Source: Kroppenstedtia eburnea (GTDB lineage: Bacteria > Bacillota > Bacilli > Thermoactinomycetales > DSM-45169). Taken from it: a stretch of 64,000 nucleotides of DNA. The translations under genes and the position numbers were made by a program. The DNA lies in the NCBI RefSeq assembly GCF_013282215.1, contig NZ_CP048103.1:2914001-2978000 (forward strand), in the 5' to 3' direction. Numbering within the stretch: position 1 is the first letter of the stretch; the number at the start of each line of letters is the position of its first letter. The notes under the pieces are model-generated. The model searched no databases, was not told the DNA's origin, and worked only from the letters and a program-made list of their open reading frames with translations. Below, piece after piece: positions 35,544 to 43,369 of the stretch.

Positions 35544-36707
35544 TCAAGAATGGATCGGAACCTCTCTGCCCCGGATCCATACACGGGTCACCCTTCCATA
35601 TTCATCAGTGGTGAGCAAGTCCGCCCGCTTCCCGGCCTCCAGGCTGCCCCGGTCCCGATCCAATCCCAGGCGCCGGGCGGGGGCAAGGGAGGCCATTCTC
35701 ACCGCCTTCCAGAGAGGCACTCCCGCATACCGGGCTGTATTGTGAACGGCACGATCCAATGTGAGCAAACTTCCGGCCAGACTTCCATCTTCCAGAGTCG
35801 CTTTTCCCCCCTCGGCCCTCACTTTCAATCCGCCGAGGTCATAGAACCCTTCCGGCTGGCCCACTGCACGCATCCCATCAGAGATCAGGATCAGTCCATC
35901 TGTCGGTTTGGTCCGTGCCAGAAGCTTGATCACAGTCGGATGCACATGAAACCCGTCACCGATCAATTCCACCGTGAGCCGGTCATCCGCCATCGCCGTA
36001 CCCGCCACCCCCGGTTCCCGATGATGCAATCCGGTCATCCCGTTAAAAATGTGGGTAACGTGGGAAGCCCCCGCCTCCACGGCGGCCTCCACTTCGTCAT
36101 GAGTGGCCGAGGAGTGGCCGACAGAGACGACGACACCTTGCCGGGATAACCTCCGGATCAGATCCAAGGCTCCGGGACGCTCAGGCGCGAGGGTGATCAG
36201 ACGGAGGTTGCCTTGGGCCACGTCCAACACCCATTTGGCATCTGCCGGCCGGGGGTCCGTGATGTATTCCGGATTTTGGGCGCCCCGTTTGGCTGGACAG
36301 ATCCAAGGCCCTTCCAGATGGACTCCGAGGATCTCGGCTCCCTTCGCTGATGAAGCATGTTCAACGGTATTAAGTATGGCTCGTTCCAGTCGCGGCTTAT
36401 CCATTGTCACCGTCGTCGCCAGGAAACCGGTCACACCATGAGCAACCAAGGTGTTTGAAATCCTGTGCAAAGCCTCGGGGGTCCCGTCCATCACATCACT
36501 CCCTCCGGCCCCGTGCACATGGAGGTCAATCAAACCCGGCCAGATCCATCCCTCCACCCGGACTTCCTCTTCCACCTCTTCAAAAAAGAGAGGGGAACCG
36601 ACATATTCAATCCGTTCCCCCACCGTCACCACCATTCCATCTTCCAGCATGCCTTCACGGAGAATCACTTTTCCCCGGAACACTTTTCTCCCTGTCCCAT
36701 TCACCAT
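35544..36707 (-). CDS. nagA: N-acetylglucosamine-6-phosphate deacetylase
   Basis: Converts GlcNAc-6-phosphate to glucosamine-6-phosphate in amino-sugar recycling. A 387-residue amidohydrolase with metal-site motifs DLHVHGAGG, HLEGPW, VSVGHSSATHDE, THIFNGMTGLHHREPG and ILISDGMRAVG. ATG 36707 follows AGGAGG. nagB and nagR are not adjacent, unlike many bacilli. It may process NagZ products. Confidence 0.94.
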   Translation of the reverse strand: MVNGTGRKVFRGKVILREGMLEDGMVVTVGERIEYVGSPLFFEEVEEEVRVEGWIWPGLIDLHVHGAGGSDVMDGTPEALHRISNTLVAHGVTGFLATTVTMDKPRLERAILNTVEHASSAKGAEILGVHLEGPWICPAKRGAQNPEYITDPRPADAKWVLDVAQGNLRLITLAPERPGALDLIRRLSRQGVVVSVGHSSATHDEVEAAVEAGASHVTHIFNGMTGLHHREPGVAGTAMADDRLTVELIGDGFHVHPTVIKLLARTKPTDGLILISDGMRAVGQPEGFYDLGGLKVRAEGGKATLEDGSLAGSLLTLDRAVHNTARYAGVPLWKAVRMASLAPARRLGLDRDRGSLEAGKRADLLTTDEYGRVTRVWIRGREVPIHS

Positions 36708-36792
36708 TTCAGCCCCCTCCTGTTCGCCGAATCAATGGGATTTCCATCAGCTTAACGCTGAACCCACCGCTTGTCAAAATGAAGGGTTTTTA

Positions 36793-36924
36793 GGGCGTGT
36801 CTGCTAAGTCCATGGCTGTGGACGGTCGGGATTGGGTTTTCCACTTCGTTTCGTTGTTCTGACGAGCCAAAGGCACTCCGCGGAAAACCCAACCCTCCCT
36901 CTGTTGCTCTCACAACGTGTCTCA
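36793..36924 (+). repeat. MITE-like repeat, copy E (divergent subfamily)
   Basis: The core hairpin is present with changed but still pairing arms, GGGTTTTCC and GGAAAACCC (36835-36890), and the GTTGTTCTGACGAGCCAAAG loop. The left end is the GTGTCTG form shared with copy I. The right end contains TCACAACG. No GNRA module and no clear duplication. It lies between divergent nagA and the aminopeptidase gene. Confidence 0.75.
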
Positions 36925-37109
36925 CATTCCTTCGGAAACTTGAATTACCAGACATGCCCTGAGCGCGACACCACCCCGCCTGTGCCGAACCGTCCATCGC
37001 ATCGCAAAACAGTCTTCCCCCTTGATTTGACCTGTATATTGCCGGAAGGGGGATTTTCGGATAAATTGGAAAAGAACTCAACTCCAACCAAGCAAATGAG
37101 GGATACTCC

Positions 37110-38345
37110 ATGTCTTTTTATGAACGGCTGGAAAAGTACGCGGAACTGGCGGTCAAAGTGGGGGTAAATGTAGAGCCGGGGCAAACACTGATGATCAGGG
37201 CCTCCATCGATACGGCGGAATTTGTGCGACTGATCACCAAAAAGGCATATCAGGCGGGTGCCAAACAGGTGCACATCGAGTGGCAGGATCCGGTTTGCAC
37301 CCGTCTGAAATATGAGCTCGCACCGATGGAAGCTTTTGATGAATATCCCCTTTGGCAGGCAAAGAGCCGGGAGGAACTTGCCGAAAAAGGCGGTGCTTAC
37401 CTGGTGATCGAATCCGATGATCCCGAATGGTTGAAAGGGGTGGATTCCGGCAAGATCAGCGCCGCCTCAAAAGCGGCGGGAATCGCCTTGAAAAAATGGC
37501 GGGAATATATGCTTTCGGATCAGATGAGCTGGTGTCTCATCGCCGCGGCCTCCCGCCCTTGGGCAAAGAGAGTCTTCCCCGAAAAAGAGGAAGGGGAAGC
37601 GGTCGAGGCCCTCTGGAACGCGATTTTTCAAGCCACCCGGGTGGATCGGGAAGACCCCGAGGGGATGTGGAAAAAACATAACGCTTCCCTGCAAGAAAAA
37701 ATGGCTCTACTGAATCAAAAAAGATATAAAAAACTACACTATCGTGCCCCGGGCACCGATTTAACCGTGGAGTTGCCTGATCACCATATTTGGTGCGGCG
37801 GAGGTGCCAAAAATGAACGGGGAGTCCTGTTCAATCCCAACATCCCCACCGAAGAGGTGTACACCGCTCCGCTGAAGCTGGGGACCCGGGGAACGGTTCG
37901 CAGTACCAAACCTTTAAGCTATCAGGGAAACCTGATCGAAAATTTCACCTTGCGGTTTGAGAAGGGACAAATCGTGGACATATCTGCGGAAAAGGGATTG
38001 GACGCCCTTCAATCCATGATCGGGATCGACGAAGGAGCCAGGTATCTGGGGGAGATTGCACTGGTTCCCCATAATTCCCCGATTTCCAATACCGATCTCA
38101 TCTTCTATAACACCCTCTATGATGAAAATGCCTCCTGCCATTTGGCGATTGGAGCAGCCATTTCCACTTGTATTGAGGGGGGAGCGGAACTGTCACCGGA
38201 AGAGTTGCAAAAAGCCGGGCTGAATGAAAGTATGACCCATGTGGACTTTATGATCGGCTCCGCCGACCTGGATATCGACGGCGAAACGGATGAGGGGATC
38301 CGGGAACCGATCTTCCGCAAAGGAAACTGGGCGCTCACCCCATGA
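37110..38345 (+). CDS. M29-family aminopeptidase
   Basis: Cytoplasmic metal-dependent aminopeptidase of 411 residues, like AmpS/PepS. Signature segments are the N-terminal YERLEKYAELAVKVGVNVEP, YLVIESDDPEWLKGVDSG and the C-terminal metal-binding region (GEIALVPHNSPISNTDLIFY, DENASCHLAIG, MTHVDFMIGS). Broad dipeptide and oligopeptide hydrolysis is expected. ATG 37110 has only GAGGGAT upstream. Monocistronic, with its own terminator. Confidence 0.93.
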   Translation: MSFYERLEKYAELAVKVGVNVEPGQTLMIRASIDTAEFVRLITKKAYQAGAKQVHIEWQDPVCTRLKYELAPMEAFDEYPLWQAKSREELAEKGGAYLVIESDDPEWLKGVDSGKISAASKAAGIALKKWREYMLSDQMSWCLIAAASRPWAKRVFPEKEEGEAVEALWNAIFQATRVDREDPEGMWKKHNASLQEKMALLNQKRYKKLHYRAPGTDLTVELPDHHIWCGGGAKNERGVLFNPNIPTEEVYTAPLKLGTRGTVRSTKPLSYQGNLIENFTLRFEKGQIVDISAEKGLDALQSMIGIDEGARYLGEIALVPHNSPISNTDLIFYNTLYDENASCHLAIGAAISTCIEGGAELSPEELQKAGLNESMTHVDFMIGSADLDIDGETDEGIREPIFRKGNWALTP

Positions 38346-38357
38346 CCCATCTGAGAT

Positions 38358-38407
38358 GCGGCCTCTGACACCGGAAGGGGGGAGGCCGCCTTTTTCTCTC
38401 AATTCTG
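38358..38407 (+). terminator. Terminator of the aminopeptidase gene
   Basis: GCGGCCTC and GAGGCCGC pair across 38358-38399, followed by CTTTTTCTC. Confidence 0.85.
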
Positions 38408-38503
38408 ATCCACGGGATGGCGAGAGAGCGAAACGACCATTTTTTATTTGACAGAGGTTTGATTCCATCCGATGGGGGGAATAAGAAGATAGGTCGACAA
38501 AAA

Positions 38504-38532
38504 TGAAAAAGACCAGGATGGAAACCACCTGG
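38504..38532 (-). terminator. Terminator downstream of the TPR gene
   Basis: On the minus strand CCAGG and CCTGG flank a partly paired loop (38513-38532), then TCTTTTTC. It is 150 nt past the TPR stop. Confidence 0.65.
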
Positions 38533-38682
38533 CCACATGAAAGAGGGTCAAGATTAAGGAGTTAAGAAGCGTGGTAGCATAAGCAAGGAGGTCAACCTCG
38601 CTTACGGATTTATCATAACATATGTTTCGAATTTTGTCGACGTTTGTTTGAAAATTTTTTTGATTTGCTTATTGATGCGATT
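38533..38682. other. Non-coding stretch with an unexplained hairpin
   Basis: Contains TAAGC-AAG-GAGG-TCAA-CCTC-GCTTA (38580-38604), a stem whose loop side exposes an AGGAGG-like sequence, followed by an AT-rich run. No gene or promoter was identified. It may belong to the 3' untranslated region of the TPR transcript. Confidence 0.35.
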
Positions 38683-39381
38683 TCAGGAACGGACTCTCAA
38701 AAAACGCATAAAAACAGGCAATCCCTTTTTTTCCCGACGTTGTGCCCGCATCGCCTTCTTAAAGTGTGCCTTGGCAATGCGGTTGTCCGCATGAGTGAAA
38801 ACAGCTTCTTTTAAAAAGTGGACTTCTTCCGTCAATTCCTCCAAACGGGACAACACCCGGGCATATACTTCAAAATAGCGGATCTCTTCCGTTCGAAAGC
38901 GGGATGCAATTTCCAGATGGAGAAAAGCCTGTTCCTTACGCCCCGTCAGAGCATAAACCTCCGCCAGAAGTGCATGAGCAAAGGCATCCTGCGGATTGAG
39001 AGTCAAACCTTTCAACAGATGAGCCTGTGCAGCCTCCGGTGCACCTTCCGACAGCAAAAAACAGCCGTATTCCCGGTAAGCCTCGCTGTAATCGGGATAT
39101 TGCGACAAAATTTCTTCAAAAAGGGACCGGGATTCCGTCATCCGACCCAGTGCCTGCAATGTCTGTGCCCGGAGCAGATGCCCTTTGACATGGAAGGGAT
39201 CCGCCATCTTCAACTCTTCCAGAGCCGCCAGCGCTTCAGCAAATCGCCTTTTTCTCACTTTTGTGCGGGCAAGTTCGTACTGTTGCCCCACATCGGAATC
39301 CGTCCTTGCCAACACCTCGACATCCGATGTCCGGGCTTCCGTATGCACGCTTTCCGCTTTTGCTGCCGTGCTTCCAGCCAT
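38683..39381 (-). CDS. Tetratricopeptide-repeat protein
   Basis: A 232-residue soluble protein made of about five TPR units (for example RRFAEALAALEELKMADPFH, GRMTESRSLFEEILSQYPDY, GAPEAAQAHLLKGLTLNPQD, GRKEQAFLHLEIASRFRTEE). TPRs bind protein partners; the partner is unknown. ATG 39381 is chosen because GGGGGAA lies 6 nt upstream. The frame start at 39429 lacks such a site. Confidence 0.8.
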   Translation of the reverse strand: MAGSTAAKAESVHTEARTSDVEVLARTDSDVGQQYELARTKVRKRRFAEALAALEELKMADPFHVKGHLLRAQTLQALGRMTESRSLFEEILSQYPDYSEAYREYGCFLLSEGAPEAAQAHLLKGLTLNPQDAFAHALLAEVYALTGRKEQAFLHLEIASRFRTEEIRYFEVYARVLSRLEELTEEVHFLKEAVFTHADNRIAKAHFKKAMRAQRREKKGLPVFMRFLRVRS

Positions 39382-39561
39382 CAGCAGTTCCCCCTGTTCC
39401 GCTTGTTGTCCCTCTCGATCCGTCCGCACCTGTCGGTGTCCTGTAAGGATACATCGATTTTATCCCATTCGACAATTTTTGTCACGCTCTTTCGACAAAC
39501 TTTTCAGCCCTTTTGCGATATAAAACTGCCACCGCATACCTCTTCTTTTTTCCATGCCAAA

Positions 39562-39602
39562 AGCAAAAACCGTCTGGAAACCCCCATTGGATTTCCAGAC
39601 GG
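39562..39602 (-). terminator. Terminator of the UPF0261 gene
   Basis: On the minus strand CCGTCTGGAAA and TTTCCAGACGG pair (39570-39602), followed by TTTTTGCTTTT. Confidence 0.9.
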
Positions 39603-39680
39603 CATCGCTTTTTCCGGTTTTTCTCTCCCCTTTTCATCGATTGCAGAAGGGGGAGCGGTTACAAATGTATAAGAATCAGT

Positions 39681-40886
39681 TCAGTCCATCATTTCCAACA
39701 ATTTTTGCGAGGCTGCCTCGGCAAACTGGGGATCGTTGATGTTACAATCCAATTCAATGACGGGGATGTCGTCCCGGATATGGGTTTTAATCGCTTCAAA
39801 GAGGGCGGCGTCGGCTTCCGGCCACCAAAACTCTTTCCCTTCGGCATCCAGGGCGGAGACCCCTTGCAAAGGCAGAAAAATCGCCGCCGGCCCCTGGGCC
39901 CGGTTCACCTTTTGGGCCAGGATCCGGCCCAACTGTTCATTCTCCTCAGGAGTGGTCCGGATCAAGGTGACATTGGGATTCCACTGATAAATGATCCGGT
40001 CTTTCAATTCCTCCGGAACACTGTCCATTCCCCAAAAGTTGATCATATCCAGACAACCGGGAGCCACCACCTGGGGCAACCCCAACTCTGCCGCCGCCGC
40101 CATCCGGTCAGGGCCCGCTGACAGTACACCGCCCCCCAACTCATCGGCGAGCTCCGTCGTGGTCAGATCCAGCATACCGGAGATGTACCCCTTTTCCACC
40201 AGGGCTTCCATCGTGCGACCACCGGTGCCGGTGGCGTGGAAAACAAGCGTTTCGTAGCCTTTCTCTTCCAATAATTCAGTACATTGGTTGACTGCCGTGG
40301 TCGTGTTGCCAAACATGGATGCCGTGATCAAAGGTCGGGTCTGAATCTCGGGAACCCGGGTTTCCACCATCCCGCAAACGGCCCCGACCGCATTGGCATA
40401 GATCTGCGCACTGAACCGGTTCACACCGGAAACATCCAGGATGGATGGAAACATCACCACATCACTGACCCCCACATAGGGCTGGGTATCTCCGGATGCG
40501 ACGGTGCTCACCATCACTTTGGGCACTCCGAGAGGGAGAGCACGCAGCGCCGCCGTCCCGATGATGGTCCCGTTGGATCCGCCCATGGAAAAACCGGCAT
40601 CAATCCGCCCCTCCACGTACAGCTCCTTCACCACCTTGGCCACACCCTTGGTCATCACCAGCATGGCCAAGGACTTATCCCCTTTGTTTCTCAATTCATC
40701 CAGAGTCACTCCACTCGCTTCTGCCACTTTTTCCGATGGGATATCCGCGGGGATGTAAGGCTCGCCCAGAATTCCGACATCGATCAGTAAGGCACGGTGT
40801 CCCCGGGCTTCGATCGCTTCCTTGACAAAAGCATAATCCTTGCCTTTGGTATCCAATGCACCGATGACTGCAATCGTTTTGGCCAC
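39681..40886 (-). CDS. UPF0261 / Tm-1-like ATP-binding protein
   Basis: A 401-residue protein of the UPF0261 family, whose N-terminal domain resembles the ATP-binding domain of the plant Tm-1 protein (MAKTIAVIGALDTKGKDYAF; SMGGSNGTIIGTAALRALPL) with a C-terminal domain containing FHATGTGGRTMEALVEKG and APGCLDMINFWG. The biochemical role in bacteria is unknown. The start is GTG 40886 after AGGAGG. A cre-like palindrome lies about 30 nt upstream. Confidence 0.88.
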   Translation of the reverse strand: MAKTIAVIGALDTKGKDYAFVKEAIEARGHRALLIDVGILGEPYIPADIPSEKVAEASGVTLDELRNKGDKSLAMLVMTKGVAKVVKELYVEGRIDAGFSMGGSNGTIIGTAALRALPLGVPKVMVSTVASGDTQPYVGVSDVVMFPSILDVSGVNRFSAQIYANAVGAVCGMVETRVPEIQTRPLITASMFGNTTTAVNQCTELLEEKGYETLVFHATGTGGRTMEALVEKGYISGMLDLTTTELADELGGGVLSAGPDRMAAAAELGLPQVVAPGCLDMINFWGMDSVPEELKDRIIYQWNPNVTLIRTTPEENEQLGRILAQKVNRAQGPAAIFLPLQGVSALDAEGKEFWWPEADAALFEAIKTHIRDDIPVIELDCNINDPQFAEAASQKLLEMMD

Positions 40887-40916
40887 AGTTCAACCTCCTA
40901 AAAAATTTTACACTGA

Positions 40917-40930
40917 TTAAAACGTTTTCC
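40917..40930. promoter_or_regulatory. Possible cre-like operator
   Basis: TTAAAACGTTTTCC contains the 10-bp palindrome AAAACGTTTT and matches the CcpA cre consensus TGAAAACGTTTTCA except at two end positions. CcpA is encoded in this window. It lies just upstream of the UPF0261 gene, where it could repress. Confidence 0.35.
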
Positions 40931-41182
40931 ACTACGTGTCGGTTACACCGTTTTTTCAAAAATTAAACGGAATCCATCTGAACCGTCGCGATCCGTAAAC
41001 ATGGAGAATCAGTTCCGACTCACACACCCGTCGAAAGAGGATCACGGACATGATCCAATCCGGATCTCTGAATCAACGGCTTCAAGGAGTGGATGGGAGC
41101 AAAGTGAACCCTCATCCCCAACCACTCCGCCGATTCCCGGGCCCGGTCAACAGAATCGCCACGGTCCGACCCATGCTGGATA
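40931..41182. other. Gap without recognised gene
   Basis: Between the UPF0261 gene and the small gene at 41183 I see only short overlapping open frames without ribosome sites or family features. Confidence 0.5.
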
Positions 41183-41314
41183 TTAAAGGTCTACACTTTC
41201 AACCCTCCGTACCTTTTCCCTTTCTCCCTGCCCGCAAACTGTCGCTGATAAAATCAGCAGCAGGGTGTACATCACTGCCAAAACCACCATCCAGCGGAAA
41301 TATGACATCCTCAT
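41183..41314 (-). CDS. Small single-pass membrane protein
   Basis: A 43-residue protein: MRMSYFRWMVVLAVMYTLLL continues as a hydrophobic helix and ends in a charged tail (GEREKVRRVESVDL). AAGGAGG lies 9 nt upstream of ATG 41314 (a second ATG is at 41308). The function is unknown. It begins 70 nt downstream of the gene at 41385, possibly the same transcript. Confidence 0.55.
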   Translation of the reverse strand: MRMSYFRWMVVLAVMYTLLLILSATVCGQGEREKVRRVESVDL

Positions 41315-41384
41315 CGGGCCCGACCTCCTTCGGCTTCCATCCCTGCCAACCAAAAGGTTATGCGATACCGAAGAAAGCACCCTT

Positions 41385-41984
41385 TTAAAAGGAACAAGCA
41401 TCCCGCCCATACTCCACTTGCCCTTCGACGTAATCTCCCGGTAATCCGCCCGGATCCTGGGGGGTTCCGTCCACGGTCACGTGATAAAGGAACCCTTCCT
41501 TCTCCATCTGTCGCAGGTGAATCCCGATTTGGCAACCTTTGAACATAAACAAGTGGTCACCCTCTTCCTCCACCTCACAACGGATATCCAACATCAATTT
41601 CCCGTCGATGTATACCGTCCTCCGAATATGGAGACAGTGATCGAGACACAGGATGTGAAGTCCACTCTCCAGTCGCAGACACCACTGCTTCCAGATCCCC
41701 CCTGAAGGAGTGGGAAGAAAGGCCTCCACTTTCTCACCGGTTTCGATGGAGATTCCGTTTAAAGACAAATCACAGTTGCACTTACCCGTATGGTCTTTAA
41801 ACAGATGCAATCCCAGTCTTTGATCCCGGATGACGATCAACCGATGGCATTCCGTGGAGTCGTTCAAGGTCCATCGCTCCATCAAAACTCCATTCAACCG
41901 GATGGATCCGGTTCCTTCACCGAAATCCGATTCGACGAGATGGTGTTTCCATCCGATTTGCACTGCCCAACTTCTGCGATCCAT
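41385..41984 (-). CDS. Hypothetical beta-rich two-repeat protein
   Basis: A 199-residue soluble protein with two similar halves (SWAVQIGWKHHLVESDFGEG ... RLNGVLMERW and WCLRLESGLHILCLDHCLHI ... VYIDGKLMLD), a layout reminiscent of the FAIM1 beta-sandwich. I cannot confirm that family. There are several cysteines (CNCD, CLDHCLH) but no clear metal motif. GAGGGG precedes ATG 41984. Function unknown. Confidence 0.6.
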   Translation of the reverse strand: MDRRSWAVQIGWKHHLVESDFGEGTGSIRLNGVLMERWTLNDSTECHRLIVIRDQRLGLHLFKDHTGKCNCDLSLNGISIETGEKVEAFLPTPSGGIWKQWCLRLESGLHILCLDHCLHIRRTVYIDGKLMLDIRCEVEEEGDHLFMFKGCQIGIHLRQMEKEGFLYHVTVDGTPQDPGGLPGDYVEGQVEYGRDACSF

Positions 41985-42103
41985 TCTTCAAACCCCTCTG
42001 TTTTTCTCCCCTTATATAGTGATTCGTATGATCCGTAAACTTTTGTGTCGATTTAAAAAAATAAATCGCAAATCTTGTCTTTTTTTATAGCAGGAGAGGA
42101 TCG

Positions 42104-42139
42104 CAATCAACCCCTTCACACTGGTGAAGGGGTTGATTG
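42104..42139. other. Perfect 16-bp hairpin without T run
   Basis: CAATCAACCCCTTCAC-ACTG-GTGAAGGGGTTGATTG. There is no T tract on either strand, so it is not a standard terminator. It lies between repeat copy F and the gene at 41385. Confidence 0.6.
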
Positions 42140-42210
42140 GACCGGGGATTGGATCTATTGAAATGGTTGATTCATATAAAGCCCAGTCCTCCTGGGAAGC
42201 ATTCTTCCAG

Positions 42211-42338
42211 AAATGTTGCGAAAAAGTATCAGAGGGAGGGTTGGGTTTCACATGGAGTGATTTTGGCTCGGAAGAACAACGGAATGGAATGTGAAACCCA
42301 ATCCCGACCGCCTTCAAACGCACTAAATCACAACGCTT
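42211..42338 (-). repeat. MITE-like repeat, copy F (short form)
   Basis: A 128-bp reverse element with ends AAATGTTGCGA (42211-42221) and TCACAACGCTT (42328-42338). The flanks CCAG and CTAG differ by one base. It has the hairpin arms GGGTTTCACAT/ATGTGAAACCC and no GNRA module. The right flank contains the TAG stop of the gene at 42339. Confidence 0.88.
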
Positions 42339-42521
42339 CTAGTGGTAATATGCCCGATGATGGTGCTGGATGGTTTGCTCGATGATCTCACTGATGTCTT
42401 TCTTGTTGAGCGCACGGAGGTCGCTGACAATCACTTCGGATTCCAACTCTTCCTCACGAAGCAATTCGTACAGTTCAGGGGAAACAGTCAGGATGAGAGT
42501 GGACAATTTCATCGTTTGCAC
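42339..42521 (-). CDS. Small hypothetical protein ending at repeat copy F
   Basis: A 60-residue protein (MQTMKLSTLILTVSPELYEL ... LNKKDISEIIEQTIQHHHRA) of unknown family. GTG 42521 is 6 nt after AGAGGTG; an upstream GTG at 42530 is part of that site. The C-terminus HHHRAYYH is unusual, and its TAG stop is the CTAG flank of the repeat, so the natural 3' end may have been altered. Confidence 0.6.
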   Translation of the reverse strand: MQTMKLSTLILTVSPELYELLREEELESEVIVSDLRALNKKDISEIIEQTIQHHHRAYYH

Positions 42522-42664
42522 AGCGATCACCTCTTGAAAAGGGATGGTGCTGCCTTTCCGGTGAAGTTACATCCTATTTTATTATATATGATTCCGGTGT
42601 TCACCAGGTTGTCAACCAACGGACCCAAAGGTTGAACCCGGTATGGAAAGGAAGGTTTGAGGTC

Positions 42665-42691
42665 GGAAAACACCCGCCGGGCGGCGGGTGT
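42665..42691 (-). terminator. Terminator of the CoA-binding protein gene
   Basis: On the minus strand ACACCCGCC and GGCGGGTGT pair (42670-42691), followed by TTTTCC. It overlaps the last base of the stop codon. Confidence 0.75.
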
Positions 42692-43113
42692 CAGCTCCTC
42701 CCCAACAATATCGCATGATCCACTTTGATACAACGATCCATTACCACGGTCAAACCTGCATCGCCGGCGATGGCGGCCGCCTCTTCGTTGACGATTCCCT
42801 GCTGCAACCACAACGCTTTGGCTCCGGCTGCCACTGCATCCTTTGCAATCGGAACACAATATTCACTCCTCCGAAACACATCGACGATATCGATCGGTTC
42901 CTCAATCTCCGCAAGGGCGGCATAAGGCTTCTCTCCGAGGACCGGTTCCTTGAGGACGGGATTGACCGGGAAGATGCGGTAGCCTGCCTCTTGCAGAGCT
43001 CGGGCGATCATGTGGCTGGTCCGGTCCGGCTTGTCTGACAGGCCGACCACGGCAATATTTTTTGCGTTTTTCAACAGACTTCTGATTTCATCATGATCAG
43101 GATTTTGATGCAA
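42691..43113 (-). CDS. CoA-binding domain protein (YccU-like)
   Basis: A 140-residue Rossmann-fold protein of the CoA_binding_2 family: IAVVGLSDKPDRTSHMIARA (nucleotide loop, residue ~18), YRIFPVNPVLKEPVLGEKPY, DIVDVFRRSEYCVPIAKDAV, ALWLQQGIVNEEA. It binds CoA or a related nucleotide; the physiological role is unknown. TTG 43113 is 5 nt after GAGGAGGGAG. The open frame continues to 43230, but no good start is there. Confidence 0.88.
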   Translation of the reverse strand: MHQNPDHDEIRSLLKNAKNIAVVGLSDKPDRTSHMIARALQEAGYRIFPVNPVLKEPVLGEKPYAALAEIEEPIDIVDVFRRSEYCVPIAKDAVAAGAKALWLQQGIVNEEAAAIAGDAGLTVVMDRCIKVDHAILLGRS

Positions 43114-43282
43114 TGAAACTCCCTCCTCATCTTCTATTCCAACTATACCCCAAATCCCTGCCTTTGGAACAACTGCTTCCTGTCGGAATGGAAAAAACAA
43201 CCGCTTTATTTTCTCCATCCGATCCTGCATAATTACGTCAGATATATATCATGATCTATCAAATCAGTATATAATTTCTCCT

Positions 43283-43366
43283 TCAACGGGGGTTGTCGAT
43301 CCATACCTTCTCCTCTCCTTTGGTCTTGCGACAGGCGATTTCAAGAGGATCGACAACCCCTTTTTA
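43283..43366 (+). ncRNA. Candidate small RNA with pyrimidine-rich loop
   Basis: TATAAT (43270-43275) would start a transcript near 43282. GGGGTTGTCGATCC (43288-43301) pairs perfectly with GGATCGACAACCCC (43347-43360), followed by TTTTTAT, a normal terminator end. The loop of about 45 nt contains CTTCTCCTCTCCTTTGG, complementary to Shine-Dalgarno sequences. The -35 (TATCAT, 43247-43252) is weak. The opposite strand could instead encode a 23-codon peptide with a strong ribosome site, so the assignment is uncertain. Confidence 0.4.
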
Positions 43367-43369
43367 TAG

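Noticed and set aside
43270-43366. 4.5S/SRP RNA or 6S RNA
   Set aside because: The SRP core (GGAAGGAAGCAGCC-like) and the 6S bubble are absent.
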